Shown piece after piece: positions 1 to 9,406 of a stretch of 64,000 nt of DNA; the stretch's first letter is position 1, and each line of letters begins with the position of its first letter. Both the position numbers and the translations under genes were made by a program. This stretch comes from JAPPHA01 sp965242975 (lineage in GTDB: Bacteria > Pseudomonadota > Alphaproteobacteria > Rhodobacterales > Rhodobacteraceae): positions 5,766,001 through 5,830,000 of the forward strand of contig CBDETS010000007.1 in assembly GCA_965242975.1 (NCBI GenBank), given 5' to 3'. The notes under the pieces are model-generated. The model did no database searches. It was not told the DNA's origin and saw only the letters and a list, made by a program, of their open reading frames with translations.

Positions 1-481
1 TGCGGGAAAACTGGTCCGCGATCCAAGCCATCTCGCGCTCACCGGTTCCCATGTCCGGAGCGGGCACGTTCTGTGCCGGGTTTATGAGATCGCGCTTGAT
101 CAGTTCGTAGGCGAAACGCCTGGTGATCTGTTCGATTTCGGATTCACTGTATTTCCGCGGGTTTATCCTGAGGCCGCCTTTCGAGCCTCCGAACGGGATC
201 TCCATCAGCGCGCATTTGTACGTCATAAGGGCAGAGAGCGCCTCGACTTCGTCCTGGGTGACGGCTTCGTCGTAGCGAATGCCTCCCTTGACGGGTTCGA
301 TGTGTTCCGAATGGTTGGACCGGTATCCAACGAAGGTCTCGACGCGACCTCTGAGCCTGACACCGAAACGCACGGTGTAGGTGCTGTTGCAGCACCGGAT
401 TTCCTCAAGCAGGCCGCCAGGCATTTCGACCAGTGCCGCCGCCTTGTTGTACATTTTCTCCACCGAATCACGAAAAGACAC
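1..481 (-). CDS. gdhA: Glu/Leu/Phe/Val dehydrogenase, N-terminal part
   Basis: Oxidative deamination of glutamate (or a related amino acid) to the 2-oxo acid with NAD(P). The visible 160 residues carry the family's N-terminal dimerisation domain with EPVKGGIRY, then LMTYKCALMEIPFGGSKGG and NVPAPDMGTGE, which hold the substrate-binding and catalytic lysines. The gene runs off the left edge, so the Rossmann domain is not seen. I chose the GTG at 479-481 because GGAGG (complement of 489-493) lies 7 bases upstream; an in-frame ATG lies 9 codons further in. The family call is secure; the exact amino acid preference cannot be told from this part. Confidence 0.93.
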   Translation of the reverse strand, partial: MSFRDSVEKMYNKAAALVEMPGGLLEEIRCCNSTYTVRFGVRLRGRVETFVGYRSNHSEHIEPVKGGIRYDEAVTQDEVEALSALMTYKCALMEIPFGGSKGGLRINPRKYSESEIEQITRRFAYELIKRDLINPAQNVPAPDMGTGEREMAWIADQFSR

Positions 482-493
482 GCAGACACCTCC

Positions 494-1439
494 GTCACTT
501 TGGAAGGCCCCGCGAACCGGGGAACTCCCTGATGCTACGACAGCCAGGAACAGGAACCGGAAACGTCGGCCCGACCAAGCGGTCGCCATCTGCACAGTTC
601 CGCCTGTTTGCAGGTATGCACTGACGGTACCACTCACTCGGCAGGAACGCCATTGGATTTGCCGTAGGGCCATTTCGTGGCAAAAACGACCAGGACGTTT
701 TGAAGCATCCCGGCAGGCCGGTAAGCGGAGCACGAGGCCGGGCTCGGACGTTGGCGGCCCGGCATGGTGCGTGCCACCATGTCCGGACTGCGACATCTGA
801 GTGGTAGCAGTTCCACGACTTGGCCCGGACGTGTGGAGGCCAGGCGCACCCACCAACGTGTCTTGCCTTCCGCACGGCGCGTGCATCCGTGCTGGAACAT
901 GGCTCCGGGCGCCGGGACGTACCGGTTGTACCGGTCCGCCAAGTGCTTGAGTCTCTGGCCGGTGCCGATGGAAGAGATGGTGAAATGCCCGATCCGGATG
1001 CTGTCCGGATGAGCGAACCACGTCCGCCTCGGACCAGTCTGCAATACCTGTCCAATGTCCTTCGGCCTGATTCCTGCCATTGCGCAGCGGCGGGGACCAC
1101 CGGCAGTGAAATCGCAGAAGCGGTGCGTCTCGTGCGGCGGCATCATGACAAGCGAATCGGCCTCGTGACACCGGGAACGGCCCATCATTCGTGCCAACTC
1201 ATGGATACGCGGATTTTGCTGGGCACATCCAGTCGAACGTTTTGCGGCGGTCTCAACTGATGCGGACATGGGGCGGGTGCTCCGCAGGACAGAATCCTGT
1301 TTGTCGAGGTGCGGATTCTGGTACAAAATGAATTCATTCAGGCGTGCGGGTGCCGCGTGGGAGTGTTGACGAACGCTGAAGCCGCAGGTCGTTGGCAACC
1401 GGAGCCGCCCTGTGCGCCGGACAGGAAGGTGGAGGAATC
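494..1439. other. gene-poor stretch, no gene supported
   Basis: About 950 bases between two divergent genes. Several open frames of 140 to 250 codons exist on both strands (for example 634-1398 on the minus strand), but they overlap each other, have arginine/proline-rich low-information translations, lack good ribosome binding sites and match no family I know. The stretch presumably holds the promoters of gdhA and of the M48 protease gene. Confidence 0.5.
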
Positions 1440-2273
1440 ATGAGACCCGGATTGGCGGTACTGAACGTGTTTCTGAGCTTGGCGCTTCTTGCCGGATGCG
1501 CGGCGCCCGTGCTCGAGATCGAGGATGTCGAGGACAGGCATCGCGAGGCGGCAATTGTCGCGCTGGAAAGCGAAGAGATCTCCGCGGCGCGCGATACGCG
1601 GCGGGAGGAAATGACCGCCGTGGTCGAGCGCGTGCTTCCCCGGGTCCGGAACTCGGCCCACGCCGTCTGCCGGGAACTCGGGAGGCCGCAGGCCAACTGC
1701 AACCTGATGCTGAGCGCGACGGTGCATGTGTTTCCGGATGAGCCGGACATCAACGCGTTCGCCGACCAGAACAACGATATCGGAATATACGGGGGCCTGA
1801 TCGCGAACGCAGGGAGCGACGAGGAAATCGCGGCCGTCCTCGCGCACGAGTTTGCGCACGTCATGTATGACCACGTGTCATTGAAGATGACCAACGCAGT
1901 GATCGGCATGCTGGTTGCCGGCGGCATCGCGCTGGCCGTAACCGGAGACGGCCAGTCCCCGGCCGACCAGCAGGCCGTGCACGGCATGATGGAGTTCGGT
2001 GCGGCGGTCGGTGCCACCGCGTACAGTCCGGAAATGGAACTGGAGGCGGATCGAACCGCCGTCTACATCCTTGCGGGCGCAGGTTACGACACCGATTCGA
2101 TGAAGGACATCATCGTCCGGATGCACCGGGTGGATGCTCGGCAAAGGAGCGGCGCTACCACCCAGACCGTGGGCTTCCTCCAGACGCATCCGAGCGACAA
2201 CCGCCGCGTGGCGCACATCATTTCGTCGATCGAGGACGCGAATTCGGGCGTGCAGTTGGTCGTGGCCGAGTGA
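1440..2273 (+). CDS. M48-family metalloprotease lipoprotein
   Basis: Predicted zinc protease anchored to the outer membrane or periplasmic face. The 277-residue product starts with a lipoprotein signal (hydrophobic stretch, lipobox LAGC with Cys20). The zinc site is HEFAH at 136-140 and the third ligand is Glu202 in MELEADRTAV, the typical ExxxD of M48 enzymes (BepA/LoiP relatives). A hydrophobic stretch near 152-168 (IGMLVAGGIALAV) follows the zinc helix. The ATG at 1440 is preceded by GGTGGAGGAATC, so it is preferred over the upstream in-frame ATG at 1392. The physiological substrate is unknown; relatives act in outer-membrane protein quality control. Confidence 0.9.
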   Translation: MRPGLAVLNVFLSLALLAGCAAPVLEIEDVEDRHREAAIVALESEEISAARDTRREEMTAVVERVLPRVRNSAHAVCRELGRPQANCNLMLSATVHVFPDEPDINAFADQNNDIGIYGGLIANAGSDEEIAAVLAHEFAHVMYDHVSLKMTNAVIGMLVAGGIALAVTGDGQSPADQQAVHGMMEFGAAVGATAYSPEMELEADRTAVYILAGAGYDTDSMKDIIVRMHRVDARQRSGATTQTVGFLQTHPSDNRRVAHIISSIEDANSGVQLVVAE

Positions 2274-2483
2274 CTGGCCACCTGCTGTGCCGCCTCGGGT
2301 TGCATCTGTCGGCGATCCGGTAATACGGGTTGTTCGCAACCTGCGTTTTCAGCGATTCAGGATGCGGGAAAACCAAACGCCCGGTTTGATGGGTGGCAAA
2401 CCGGAAACGCAGCCGCGGTCGCCGACTCGAGGTCACGAGCGTAAGCGGCGAGCAAGCCCCCCGACCCGAAATTTTCAAATTCG

Positions 2484-2575
2484 TGGCGGAGACGAAGGGA
2501 TTCGAACCCTCGAGACGGGACAAACCGTCTACTCCCTTAGCAGGGGAGCGCCTTCAACCACTCGGCCACGTCTCC
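2484..2575 (-). tRNA. tRNA-Ser (anticodon GCT)
   Basis: Reads on the minus strand as a complete class-II tRNA. The acceptor stem is GGAGACG/CGTCTCC, the anticodon stem CTCCC/GGGAG encloses loop CTGCTAA with anticodon GCT, there is a long variable arm, the T loop is GGTTCGAATCC, and the discriminator G is followed by an encoded CCA (2484-2486). A partial second copy of its 5' half lies at 18415-18455 in the same orientation. Confidence 0.95.
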
Positions 2576-3376
2576 GCCGACCGCAATAGGAACTGTGGAA
2601 ATGCAGTTCAAGACAAGAATCGAGTTTTTCGGAAACCGGGCTATTTCTGTGCAAGTGCACAGAAACGCAGGCAAATGCCATCAATTCTCGAAATCCGACA
2701 TTGATCACCTCGACATTGAGCGACTTGGAGCATCGGACGAACCCCAACCAACTGGGGGAATCAACTCGGTCACTGTTTCACTGGAAAAATACGACGCGCC
2801 GCAATGGAATTACTAATGATGCGTACGGCAAACGGCGTCCTCCAGGAACGCATTGCCACTATGGCCGAGTCCATGACGCCGGAAAATGAAGCACTTCGCA
2901 AGCATTTTTGGTCAACAGGAGGAACGAATTGAAAAGTTGAGACTTGGCAATGACGTCGGCGCGAATCAGCGCACTTCAGTTCACTCGACGTATTGGCATG
3001 CTAATGGCCTATATAGATTTGAATTCTATGGGAGTGATTTGCAGGATTTGTGAACTTGGCGTCAGTTTAAAGATATGTTGTTTGCGGCACGATGAGAGAG
3101 TGAAAACGGATTGTGCCAAACCGTCTTCAGTGCCTTCGGGAGGCAGGGGCTGCAGGTTCTAATCCTGCCACTCCGACCAATGAAAAGTGCCGTTGCCGCC
3201 TTCCCGAAAAGATCGCCGCAACGTCTTCGCCCTCTTCGCTCACCAAAGGTAAGTACGGGCCGCAGGATGTCTTGTCCGCCATTCCGCCACCGGACCTGTG
3301 CCAGCATTTCGCATGTACATGACATCGATGCACCATTCAGGTCTTCAAGGCGTTCAAGGCGTCAAGGAGAGGCGGT
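2576..3376. other. gene-free stretch at the left end of the island
   Basis: No coding frame here is convincing. The first 65 bases are the flank upstream of tRNA-Ser that is repeated at 18456-18520. The stretch is more AT-rich than its surroundings and contains the tRNA-Pro fragment listed separately. Minus-strand frames across the fragment read VGVAGLEPAAP, the familiar artefact of translating antisense tRNA. Confidence 0.55.
3131..3179 (+). pseudogene. 3' fragment of tRNA-Pro (CGG)
   Basis: 49 bases match the 3' part of a bacterial tRNA-Pro: most of the anticodon stem TGCC, loop TTCGGGA with anticodon CGG, GGCAG, a T arm GCAGG-TTCTAAT-CCTGC, then the acceptor strand CACTCCG, discriminator A and CCA. 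The 5' half is absent (the preceding bases do not form D arm or acceptor strand). A fragment starting at the anticodon arm and running exactly to CCA is the normal footprint of an element that integrated into a tRNA gene. The intact tRNA-Pro gene is not in this window. Confidence 0.8.
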
Positions 3377-4830
3377 TTGTGCATTCAGCGGAATATTGAG
3401 CTCATTGACGAGTTGCGACCTCATGACTCTGAAACACCATGGTTGGAGTTCAAGTCCAATCAAGGTGATCCCCGAATGATTGGCAGGATTGTTTCCGCCC
3501 TGTCCAATGCTGCACGCCTGGAAGACAAAGAGACTGCGTTTTTTGGTCTGGGGTATCGAGGACGGGACACACAAGGTTGTTGGAACGAATTTCGATCCGT
3601 TCACAAAAAAGGTTGGCAACCAGGTGTCCGAACTTTGGTTGCGCAACAAACTGAGCCCTGCTCCTGCGTTCCGGTTTCGTTCAGTGCCGCATCCTGATGG
3701 CGATTTGGTGATGTTGGAGATTCCGGCATCAACGATGGCGCCAACCGCATTCGAAAGCATTCCCAACATTCGCGTGGGTGGCGCAACACCGAAGCTCACG
3801 GACGATACCTCCCGATACCAGGCCTTGATCGAGAAGATGCGGCCATACGGGTGGGAACACGGGGTCGCAGCCAATTACCTCAATGACGATTATGTACTTC
3901 GGTTGCTCGACTTTGAGACATACTTTTTATTGACGGGGCAACCGGTCCCGAACGACAGGCAGCATATCCTCGACAAGCTTCGTTCGGACGGTTTGATCCA
4001 GTCGGACGTTGGCGGACGATGGAATATTTTCAACCTGGGTGCCATGCCGTTCGCCAATGATTTGGGTCGATTTGGCGGGAGTATTGAACGCAAAGGAGTT
4101 CGCTTAATTCGGTATGACGGTAAAGATCGGACTGCGATGGTTACTCATCGACGAGATGGTCAACGGGGATACGCTGCCGGATTTCAGGGGCTTTTTAAGT
4201 ATGTGAACGGGCTTTTTCCCCAGGACGAGCACATAGGTGACGCCTTTCGGGAAGCGCGTCCTCTTTTTCCGACACTTTCGGTTCGAGAGTTGATCGCAAA
4301 CGCATTGATTCATCAGGACATGACGGTTTCTGGTACAGGTCCGATGATCGAGCTTTTTGCGGACCGTATCGAAATCACGAATCCAGGTGCTCCGTTGATC
4401 GATCCGGACCGAATGGTCGATCATCCCCCAAGATCGAGAAACGAAGCTCTCGCAAGCTTGATGCGGCGTATGGGTATCTGTGAAGAACAGGGGAGTGGGC
4501 TTGATAAATTTTTTCGAAGTTGAGTTTTTTCAACTGCCTGCACCGCTCCTGAAAGCGTCAGACAACGCGATGCAAGTTGTTTTGTTTGGTCCAAGAACCT
4601 TTGCGGAAATGAGCACCGACGAACGTGTGAGAGCTTGCTATTGGCATTTCGTGTTGAAGTACCTCTCTGGTGATCGGATGAAAAACGCGACGTTGCGGGA
4701 ACGGTTGGGCATCGGTCCCCGTAACGCGGCCCAAGCGTCGGTCGTGATACGAAAAGCACTGGAAGATGGTCTGATCAAGGCTGCCGATGCCGAGCATCCC
4801 AAGGCCGGCTACCATCCGGGATGGGCTTGA
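3377..4830 (+). pseudogene. AlbA_2/Schlafen-type ATP-binding protein, two frameshifts
   Basis: Homologous sequence runs through three frames. The first (from TTG 3377) gives ELIDELRPHDSETPWLEFK, the start of an AlbA_2 (Schlafen-fold) domain. The second, from about 3538, continues with FLVWGIEDGTHKVVGTNF and carries the GHKL-type ATP-binding region (SVRELIANALIHQD, then ITNPGAPL, then EEQGSGLDKFF). The third, from about 4500, gives the C-terminal winged-helix part to the TGA at 4830. Each break falls in a run of six T (3538-3543 and near 4507-4514) where removing one T restores the frame. The full protein would be about 484 residues, normal for the family, whose members are predicted regulators or accessory defence proteins. 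Either a pseudogene or two homopolymer errors. Confidence 0.8.
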
Positions 4831-5061
4831 TTTCTTGATCCACTTCTGATTCTCGGCAAAAGGCTATGGGTGAAATCTCACATTATTTCAATAAAAACAA
4901 AAGGATGTGTAATACTTGGTCTAGACCGAGTTTCTTGATCCACATTTGATTGCCAAGAACACGGGCACTCCATTGTTTCTCTCGAATTAACGTGTGGACA
5001 AATTTCTTGGCTCTTCTGATCAAGGCATGACAAGATGTTGTATAGGGGTTTTCTTGATCCA
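4831..5061. repeat. three direct copies of TTTCTTGATCCA
   Basis: The 12-mer TTTCTTGATCCA occurs at 4831-4842, 4931-4942 and 5050-5061, starts 100 and 119 bases apart. Each copy is followed by C or G, a short variable stretch and TTGAT or CTGAT. The first copy begins directly after the stop codon of the AlbA gene. A near-palindrome CTTGGTCTAGACCGAG ends just before the second copy. Function unknown; spacing and number do not suit CRISPR. Confidence 0.6.
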
Positions 5062-5471
5062 GTCTTGATACCAGCGATGGCTTGAGCGAAAGTTGGAGAG
5101 CGATCCAACGTGAGATCGACCAATTTCGTTCGCAGGACATGTTTATCCTTCGGCTGCATGCAGAATCCTACAAAATGTTGCCCGCACCATTGTCGGGAGA
5201 CAAAAGTTTTGACGAATTGGGGGTGATGCCGGACTTGGCCGGACAATCCCGGACTAATCCGGACGCGATGTAAAGGAAACAAGGGCATCGCGCGGGTGCG
5301 ACGCTAGGCGAAAAGGGCCGGAAAACGCCCGCGGCGGCAAAAAAAGTTTTAACAAATGCGAGGGAGTTTCGGCGGAAAACCCCTCGGAAACAGCGATTTT
5401 GTGAGGGGGTTAAGGGGCGTTTAAGGCCCGGAAAAATTGTGATTGAGAAATAGGGGTCCGGACGCCCGAAA
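5062..5471. other. gene-free stretch
   Basis: No supported gene. A 63-codon plus-strand frame at 5082-5273 ends in a run of CCGGA-like units and matches nothing I recognise. Bases 5330-5460 are purine-rich with short A and G runs. Confidence 0.45.
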
Positions 5472-5831
5472 TCAGGTTATCAGGTTGCCCTGGCCGTCGT
5501 AGAGGAGGCTGGGACCGATGTCCGGAGGCCGAAGTTCGATACCGTCGAAAACGGGCGGGAGGGTCGAGCGCAACGGCTCGTAGGTGATCCAGCCGCAGAA
5601 CTGGCGCAACAGGACCAGGAACTCGGCCGGGTCGTGGGCCGGATCGTCGAGTTTCCAGTATCCCCAGGGACCGCCGACTTCCATCGGCTTCGGCCGGTCC
5701 AGAATGCGCCGGATGTTCTCGTCAACGTCGTAATGATCGCCGGAGACGGTCCCGGCCTCGTCGTCCCAGACGATGGAGCGCAGTTCGTCTCCGCGCATGA
5801 GATCAGGCAGCATGATGGTGTGAACGGCCAT
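5472..5831 (-). CDS. hypothetical protein, phage-derived neighbourhood
   Basis: A 119-residue acidic protein that I do not recognise by family. Its ATG (5831-5829) sits directly after the TGA of the upstream phage head-protein remnant (5834-5832), so the two are probably translated as a coupled pair and the protein is likely a small phage structural or accessory protein. It ends with SLLYDGQGNLIT. No signal peptide, membrane segment or cysteine motif is visible apart from one Cys in RQFCGWITYEP. It appears intact although the gene upstream is broken. Confidence 0.6.
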   Translation of the reverse strand: MAVHTIMLPDLMRGDELRSIVWDDEAGTVSGDHYDVDENIRRILDRPKPMEVGGPWGYWKLDDPAHDPAEFLVLLRQFCGWITYEPLRSTLPPVFDGIELRPPDIGPSLLYDGQGNLIT

Positions 5832-6476
5832 TCACGGATCGTAGCGGAACAGGACGCCGAGAACCAGATCCAGCAGTTCGGGATCGTCGCGGATCAGTTC
5901 TCTCATGTAGTCGGTGCCTTCGATGTGATGGAACAGCATGTGCATTGCCATGGCCCACACCTCTTTCGGGTCTTCGCCGGAATCGTACTCGCGACCCATG
6001 TACTTCTCGACGTACTGGTCCTTTCTCCCGATCTCGTGCTGGCCGGGACCAACCACGACCCGATCCTCGCCCTTCGTGCGGCGGCGGTGCAACTGATGGA
6101 ACAGCGCGTTGGCGCCCGGCATCGCCTCCTGGAGGTGATGGATGTATTCGTGCAGTTCGACTCCTTAGCTCAGGCCGGAAACAATTAAGGCTGGCCTGTC
6201 CGCGGTCGCCTTGCGGTATGACCCGCGCAAGTCGCTCCCACCGGACTGCAGCGGGATCACGTTCCCGGCCCTGACACAGGATTCGGGCAGGTCACCGGCT
6301 GCGGCGCGGATGCGATCGGCCACGACCTGTTTGTCCAGCGCGATCGCCGCTACGACGTCCGCGGCCACCTTGCCGGCACCGCGCTCCTCGCGAAGGCGCC
6401 GCCGCAACTCCGCACGGAACCGGGTCGTGAAACGAGCGTCGTTGATGTCGCCCGCCTTCTCCATGATCTCCTTCAC
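5832..6476 (-). pseudogene. phage minor head protein C-terminal zincin domain, nonsense-broken
   Basis: One minus-strand frame reads through a single TAA (6167-6165). Upstream of the stop is a 104-residue stretch ending RPALIVSGLS. Directly after the stop, in the same frame, comes GVELHEYIHHLQEAMPG, with an HExxH-type metal site, then QHEIGRKDQYVEKYMGREYD and WAMAMHMLFHH and an ending LLDLVLGVLFRYDP. This arrangement matches the metallopeptidase-like C-terminal domain of Mu gpF/SPP1 gp7-type head morphogenesis proteins. The upstream boundary (GTG 6476) is uncertain. A prophage remnant. Confidence 0.65.
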
Positions 6477-6772
6477 ATGATTACCGATATCACGTTTCCC
6501 TCCGCCTGCTGCCGTCAGCGCGCCGCGCCTGTCGATGCCGAGACCCCGGCATGGAGTTCGCGCCACGGCACTGGCAGCGTGTCGATGGGCGGTCCGGATT
6601 TCGTCTTCCGGGAACACGCACCCGACGCGGTTCAAGGCCGGAACACCTCGAACCTGGCAGCCTGACGCTGGGAGAAACCGTGGTGCTGGTGGAGTCTGGG
6701 GATACGCGAAAGGGCTGATCCGGACGGGTATATAGTGCCGCCTATGCGAGCGCCGGTCAGTGCCACGGTGCC

Positions 6773-6997
6773 TCACGCATCGCCGCCGAAATCCTCTTCC
6801 CATTCGTCCGCGGTGCTGCCCGAAAACAGAAACTCTCATTCGTTATCCGAAAGATGCGGAAATTCATCCCCGAGAAACGGCCGCTCCGCAGGTGAGGAGG
6901 TCAGCCACTGCTCAAATGCGTTCGGATCGAGGTTAAGGTCCATATCGGTGAGTCGGCCGGACAGTACGTACCTTTTCCAGACTGTCATATGTTCCAT
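6773..6997 (-). pseudogene. small protein gene copy 1, truncated by TGA
   Basis: The open part (6997-6836) encodes 53 residues from ATG 6997, preceded by GGGGGA: a MTVWKRYVLSG start and an end in EFPHLSDNE. The TGA at 6838-6836 is followed in the same frame by EFLFSGSTADEWEEDFGGDA to a second TGA at 6775-6773. The homologue at 18028-18201 reads straight through this point (DEREFLLSGSTPDEW), so copy 1 has lost its C-terminus, probably by CGA to TGA. Family unknown; the SGxTxxEW ending is reminiscent of small phage proteins. Confidence 0.6.
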
Positions 6998-7323
6998 TCC
7001 CCCGTTTCGTGTTCCGACCCGCGACGGAATTAGCCGATGGTCGCCTTCTGACGCGCGTTGTCCCACCGCCTTCGAGATTTGTGCCGGAGAAGCTCAATGA
7101 CATGGCGTTCGCGAAAGTGACTGCGGCGCCGGGGGCACCGGACGACGAAACGTGACTCCACGCGCTCATGGGCGAGCGCCACCACCTCCATGTGTGCCCC
7201 CTCCCCATTCCTGGGACTGACAGGGCGTCAACCAGATTTGTTGAAGTCATGCCGACAGCAGGGTTTCAGCTCTCGCGTGGCCGTAAATTTTTCGAAGCGT
7301 TGGTCGGGCAATGCCACCAACGG
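6998..7323. other. gene-free stretch
   Basis: I see no supported gene, RNA or clear repeat in these 326 bases. The stretch lies downstream of higA and upstream of the small gene copy 1, and probably contains the promoter of the latter. Confidence 0.4.
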
Positions 7324-7743
7324 TCATGCAGGCACGTTTTGGCCCTCGACCAATTGGTCACCTGCAACGTCATCGTCCAGATGATAGGGCTGGATGAGAA
7401 CGCTGGCCGGCAGCCGCCATTCACGATGAATCCTTTGAATTGCTCTGAGCGTCAATGGGCGTTTCAGGTTCAGAAATTCCGATGCCCGTGATTCCGACCC
7501 CAGGACCGCCGCAAAATCCGATTGCCGAAGGCCCGCTTCCTCCATGTAGGTCGCAATGAACTCGACAGGGCTGAGCGGTTCGATCGGATGGTTCTTCGCC
7601 TCGTATGCGGAGATCAGCTCGGTCAGCACGTCAAACCTGTCCGCCTCCGGCGAACCCTCGTCCGGGACATGGTCGAAGTAGGGCTCGACTTCGGTGAGGG
7701 CCCACCTGTAGTCTTGGTCTGTTCTTATTGGTCGAATGTCCAT
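7324..7743 (-). CDS. higA: HigA-type antitoxin, XRE helix-turn-helix
   Basis: Antitoxin of a type II toxin-antitoxin pair; it should bind HigB and repress the operon. The 139-residue protein has an N-terminal extension (MDIRPIRTDQDYRWALTEV) and a DNA-binding region around GLRQSDFAAVLGSESRASEFLNLKR, the usual HigA helix-turn-helix. Its start overlaps the end of higB by 19 bases, so translation is coupled. Toxin-first order is the normal HigBA arrangement. Both genes look intact. Confidence 0.85.
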   Translation of the reverse strand: MDIRPIRTDQDYRWALTEVEPYFDHVPDEGSPEADRFDVLTELISAYEAKNHPIEPLSPVEFIATYMEEAGLRQSDFAAVLGSESRASEFLNLKRPLTLRAIQRIHREWRLPASVLIQPYHLDDDVAGDQLVEGQNVPA

Positions 7744-8054
7744 TTCTTCACCGTCGTTGCATCGATCCTGTCGTACTCTGCATGTGTGCCGACAAACTTG
7801 ACGTACCCGCGATTGCGCTCGAATGCGAAGGCAATGATGACCCGGTACTTGTTGCCCGACACATTGAAAATGGCCCGGATGCCACCTCCTTCGCCACGAA
7901 CGAAGTCAACTCCAGAGCCAAAGGCATCCTTTATCTCCTGCGGTCCAACCCAGTTCCGTGAGGTCAACCGGCTATACAAAGCCCGCAGCGGTCTTTCGGC
8001 CTGCGGATTTTTCCGCCAAAATTCGCGGAAAGCGCTTCGTGCGATGAGGTTCAT
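7725..8054 (-). CDS. higB: HigB-type toxin (RelE fold)
   Basis: Predicted ribosome-dependent mRNA interferase. The 109-residue product begins MNLIARSAFREFWRKNP and carries the family's middle block VSGNKYRVIIAFAF followed by YVKFVGTHAEYDRID, the conserved end of HigB proteins of the long-antitoxin type. It is first in the pair and overlaps higA. Located within the island, as is usual for such modules. Confidence 0.87.
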   Translation of the reverse strand: MNLIARSAFREFWRKNPQAERPLRALYSRLTSRNWVGPQEIKDAFGSGVDFVRGEGGGIRAIFNVSGNKYRVIIAFAFERNRGYVKFVGTHAEYDRIDATTVKKWTFDQ

Positions 8055-9406
8055 TCTCCCGTGCTCCTCTTCTCGAACCTGACGGGTGAATTACTTTCAA
8101 CTCAACATTATGCGGATAAATGACAATCATCTGCGTTTCCTGAGTCTGATCTGGATATCGTTTCGTCAGGCTCTCAAGGAGCATTGCGTTAGGAAACTCC
8201 GTTCTACATATTCTTCCCATATTGGGAAGTCAAGACAATTCATGGACGTATCCTGGCAATGGAGAACAGAACAACGGCCTCGCGGGAAGGTCCCACCGGA
8301 CGTCGCGCTTTATGGTTCGAGAGCGGGACGCCTGGCGCCACCTTCCCACTTCCCCGAATCGGCCTGTCTGCACAAAGGCAAATAGACGTTCAGACATTCA
8401 AGCGGCCATCAGCGGCCTCTGCGCAACAGCTGTTCTCAGTCAGGCAAATATTGTTGACTTAGGCTCGTCACGAGATAAACGCTTCATTCCAAGGCTGAGG
8501 ACAGCGGTGATGTTTTTCGACGCGGTTGAAGCCGTGCGCCATACACTCAACGCGTCCGAATGGTCATTGGCTGCTTTCGCGCTCGTTTTACATCGGATTT
8601 CGTCAAATTCACGACCATTCGGGAAGTTGGCCGCCCGGATTCGCTGATCATCAAGGATTCCGATACAATCCAGTTCCATCGAAGCCGTGCCGGAACCGAC
8701 ATACTCTGTGATTGGGTTATTTCCTGACGGACCCTTGCTGACCCTCGGTGCAGGCCCCATTCAGTTGATGCTTCGATGACCGGTCGGCGTCAATCGGCGA
8801 CGTTGCCGCAGCGACCGACACGATCAGACAGGAAAACCCGGCAAGCAGGTCCGGCACCAATCGCTCTGATTTGGTCGGCAGCACATTCTCAGTCACCGAA
8901 TTTTTCCTCGTCGCCGTGGCTCGTGCAGGCCGCCGACCAATCTCGTTGCAAAACAGATGGGGGCGAACCGCGCCATTTCCGGGGATACGCCCGGCAGTGT
9001 CCGCGGGACATGCGGGAACTCTCCGAGCGTGGTGGAACCCGCAGGACCAATGCCACGATGTGCCTTCGAAAATAACGAGACTCCCTGGACCGCCGCACGA
9101 GGACTCTATGGCGGCAAGCGCATCCCCGGCACCAATCGCATTGGACGGGAGCATGACAAGACACCAACCCGGTTCGTGCACGGCAGCGACATCTCCGTGG
9201 CCGCCCGAAATGCGAACGAAAAGTTCGGCGATGCAAGCCCTCCTCGAGTCGCCTGTGACGTCGGGATATATGGATTGGTCGAGCCCGCGACGACGCAGGG
9301 GCATCCGGGAAGCGAGACGGGCCGTCCCCCCATTCGCGTCCTGGGTTGATGGATGGAGCGTGCCATGAAACTATTGTAGCGTCGTGGCAACGGAGGAAAA
9401 CTGCCC
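8055..9406. other. 1.35-kb gene-poor stretch
   Basis: No supported gene. Overlapping frames of 100 to 195 codons on both strands (8717-9304 minus, 8871-9368 plus, 8440-8760 minus) have no recognisable family, no consistent ribosome sites and mutually exclusive readings. The stretch presumably contains the higBA promoter and that of the ATPase gene at 9407. Confidence 0.45.
8213..8229. promoter_or_regulatory. perfect palindrome CTTCCCA-TAT-TGGGAAG
   Basis: Two 7-base arms around TAT, about 160 bases upstream of the higB start. Could be an operator for HigA or an unrelated site. It is single copy nearby and no promoter boxes were identified, so the role is only a suggestion. Confidence 0.35.

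Noticed and set aside
634..1398. 254-codon minus-strand open frame between gdhA and the M48 gene
   Set aside because: No recognisable domain, weak start, and equally long frames on the other strand; treated as non-coding.
3062..3336. Minus-strand frames reading GRIRTCSPCLP and VGVAGLEPAAP
   Set aside because: These are translations of antisense tRNA sequence (the tRNA-Pro fragment), a well-known false-gene pattern.
4831..5061. CRISPR-like array
   Set aside because: Only three 12-base units with unequal 88- and 107-base gaps and no cas genes; listed as simple repeats instead.
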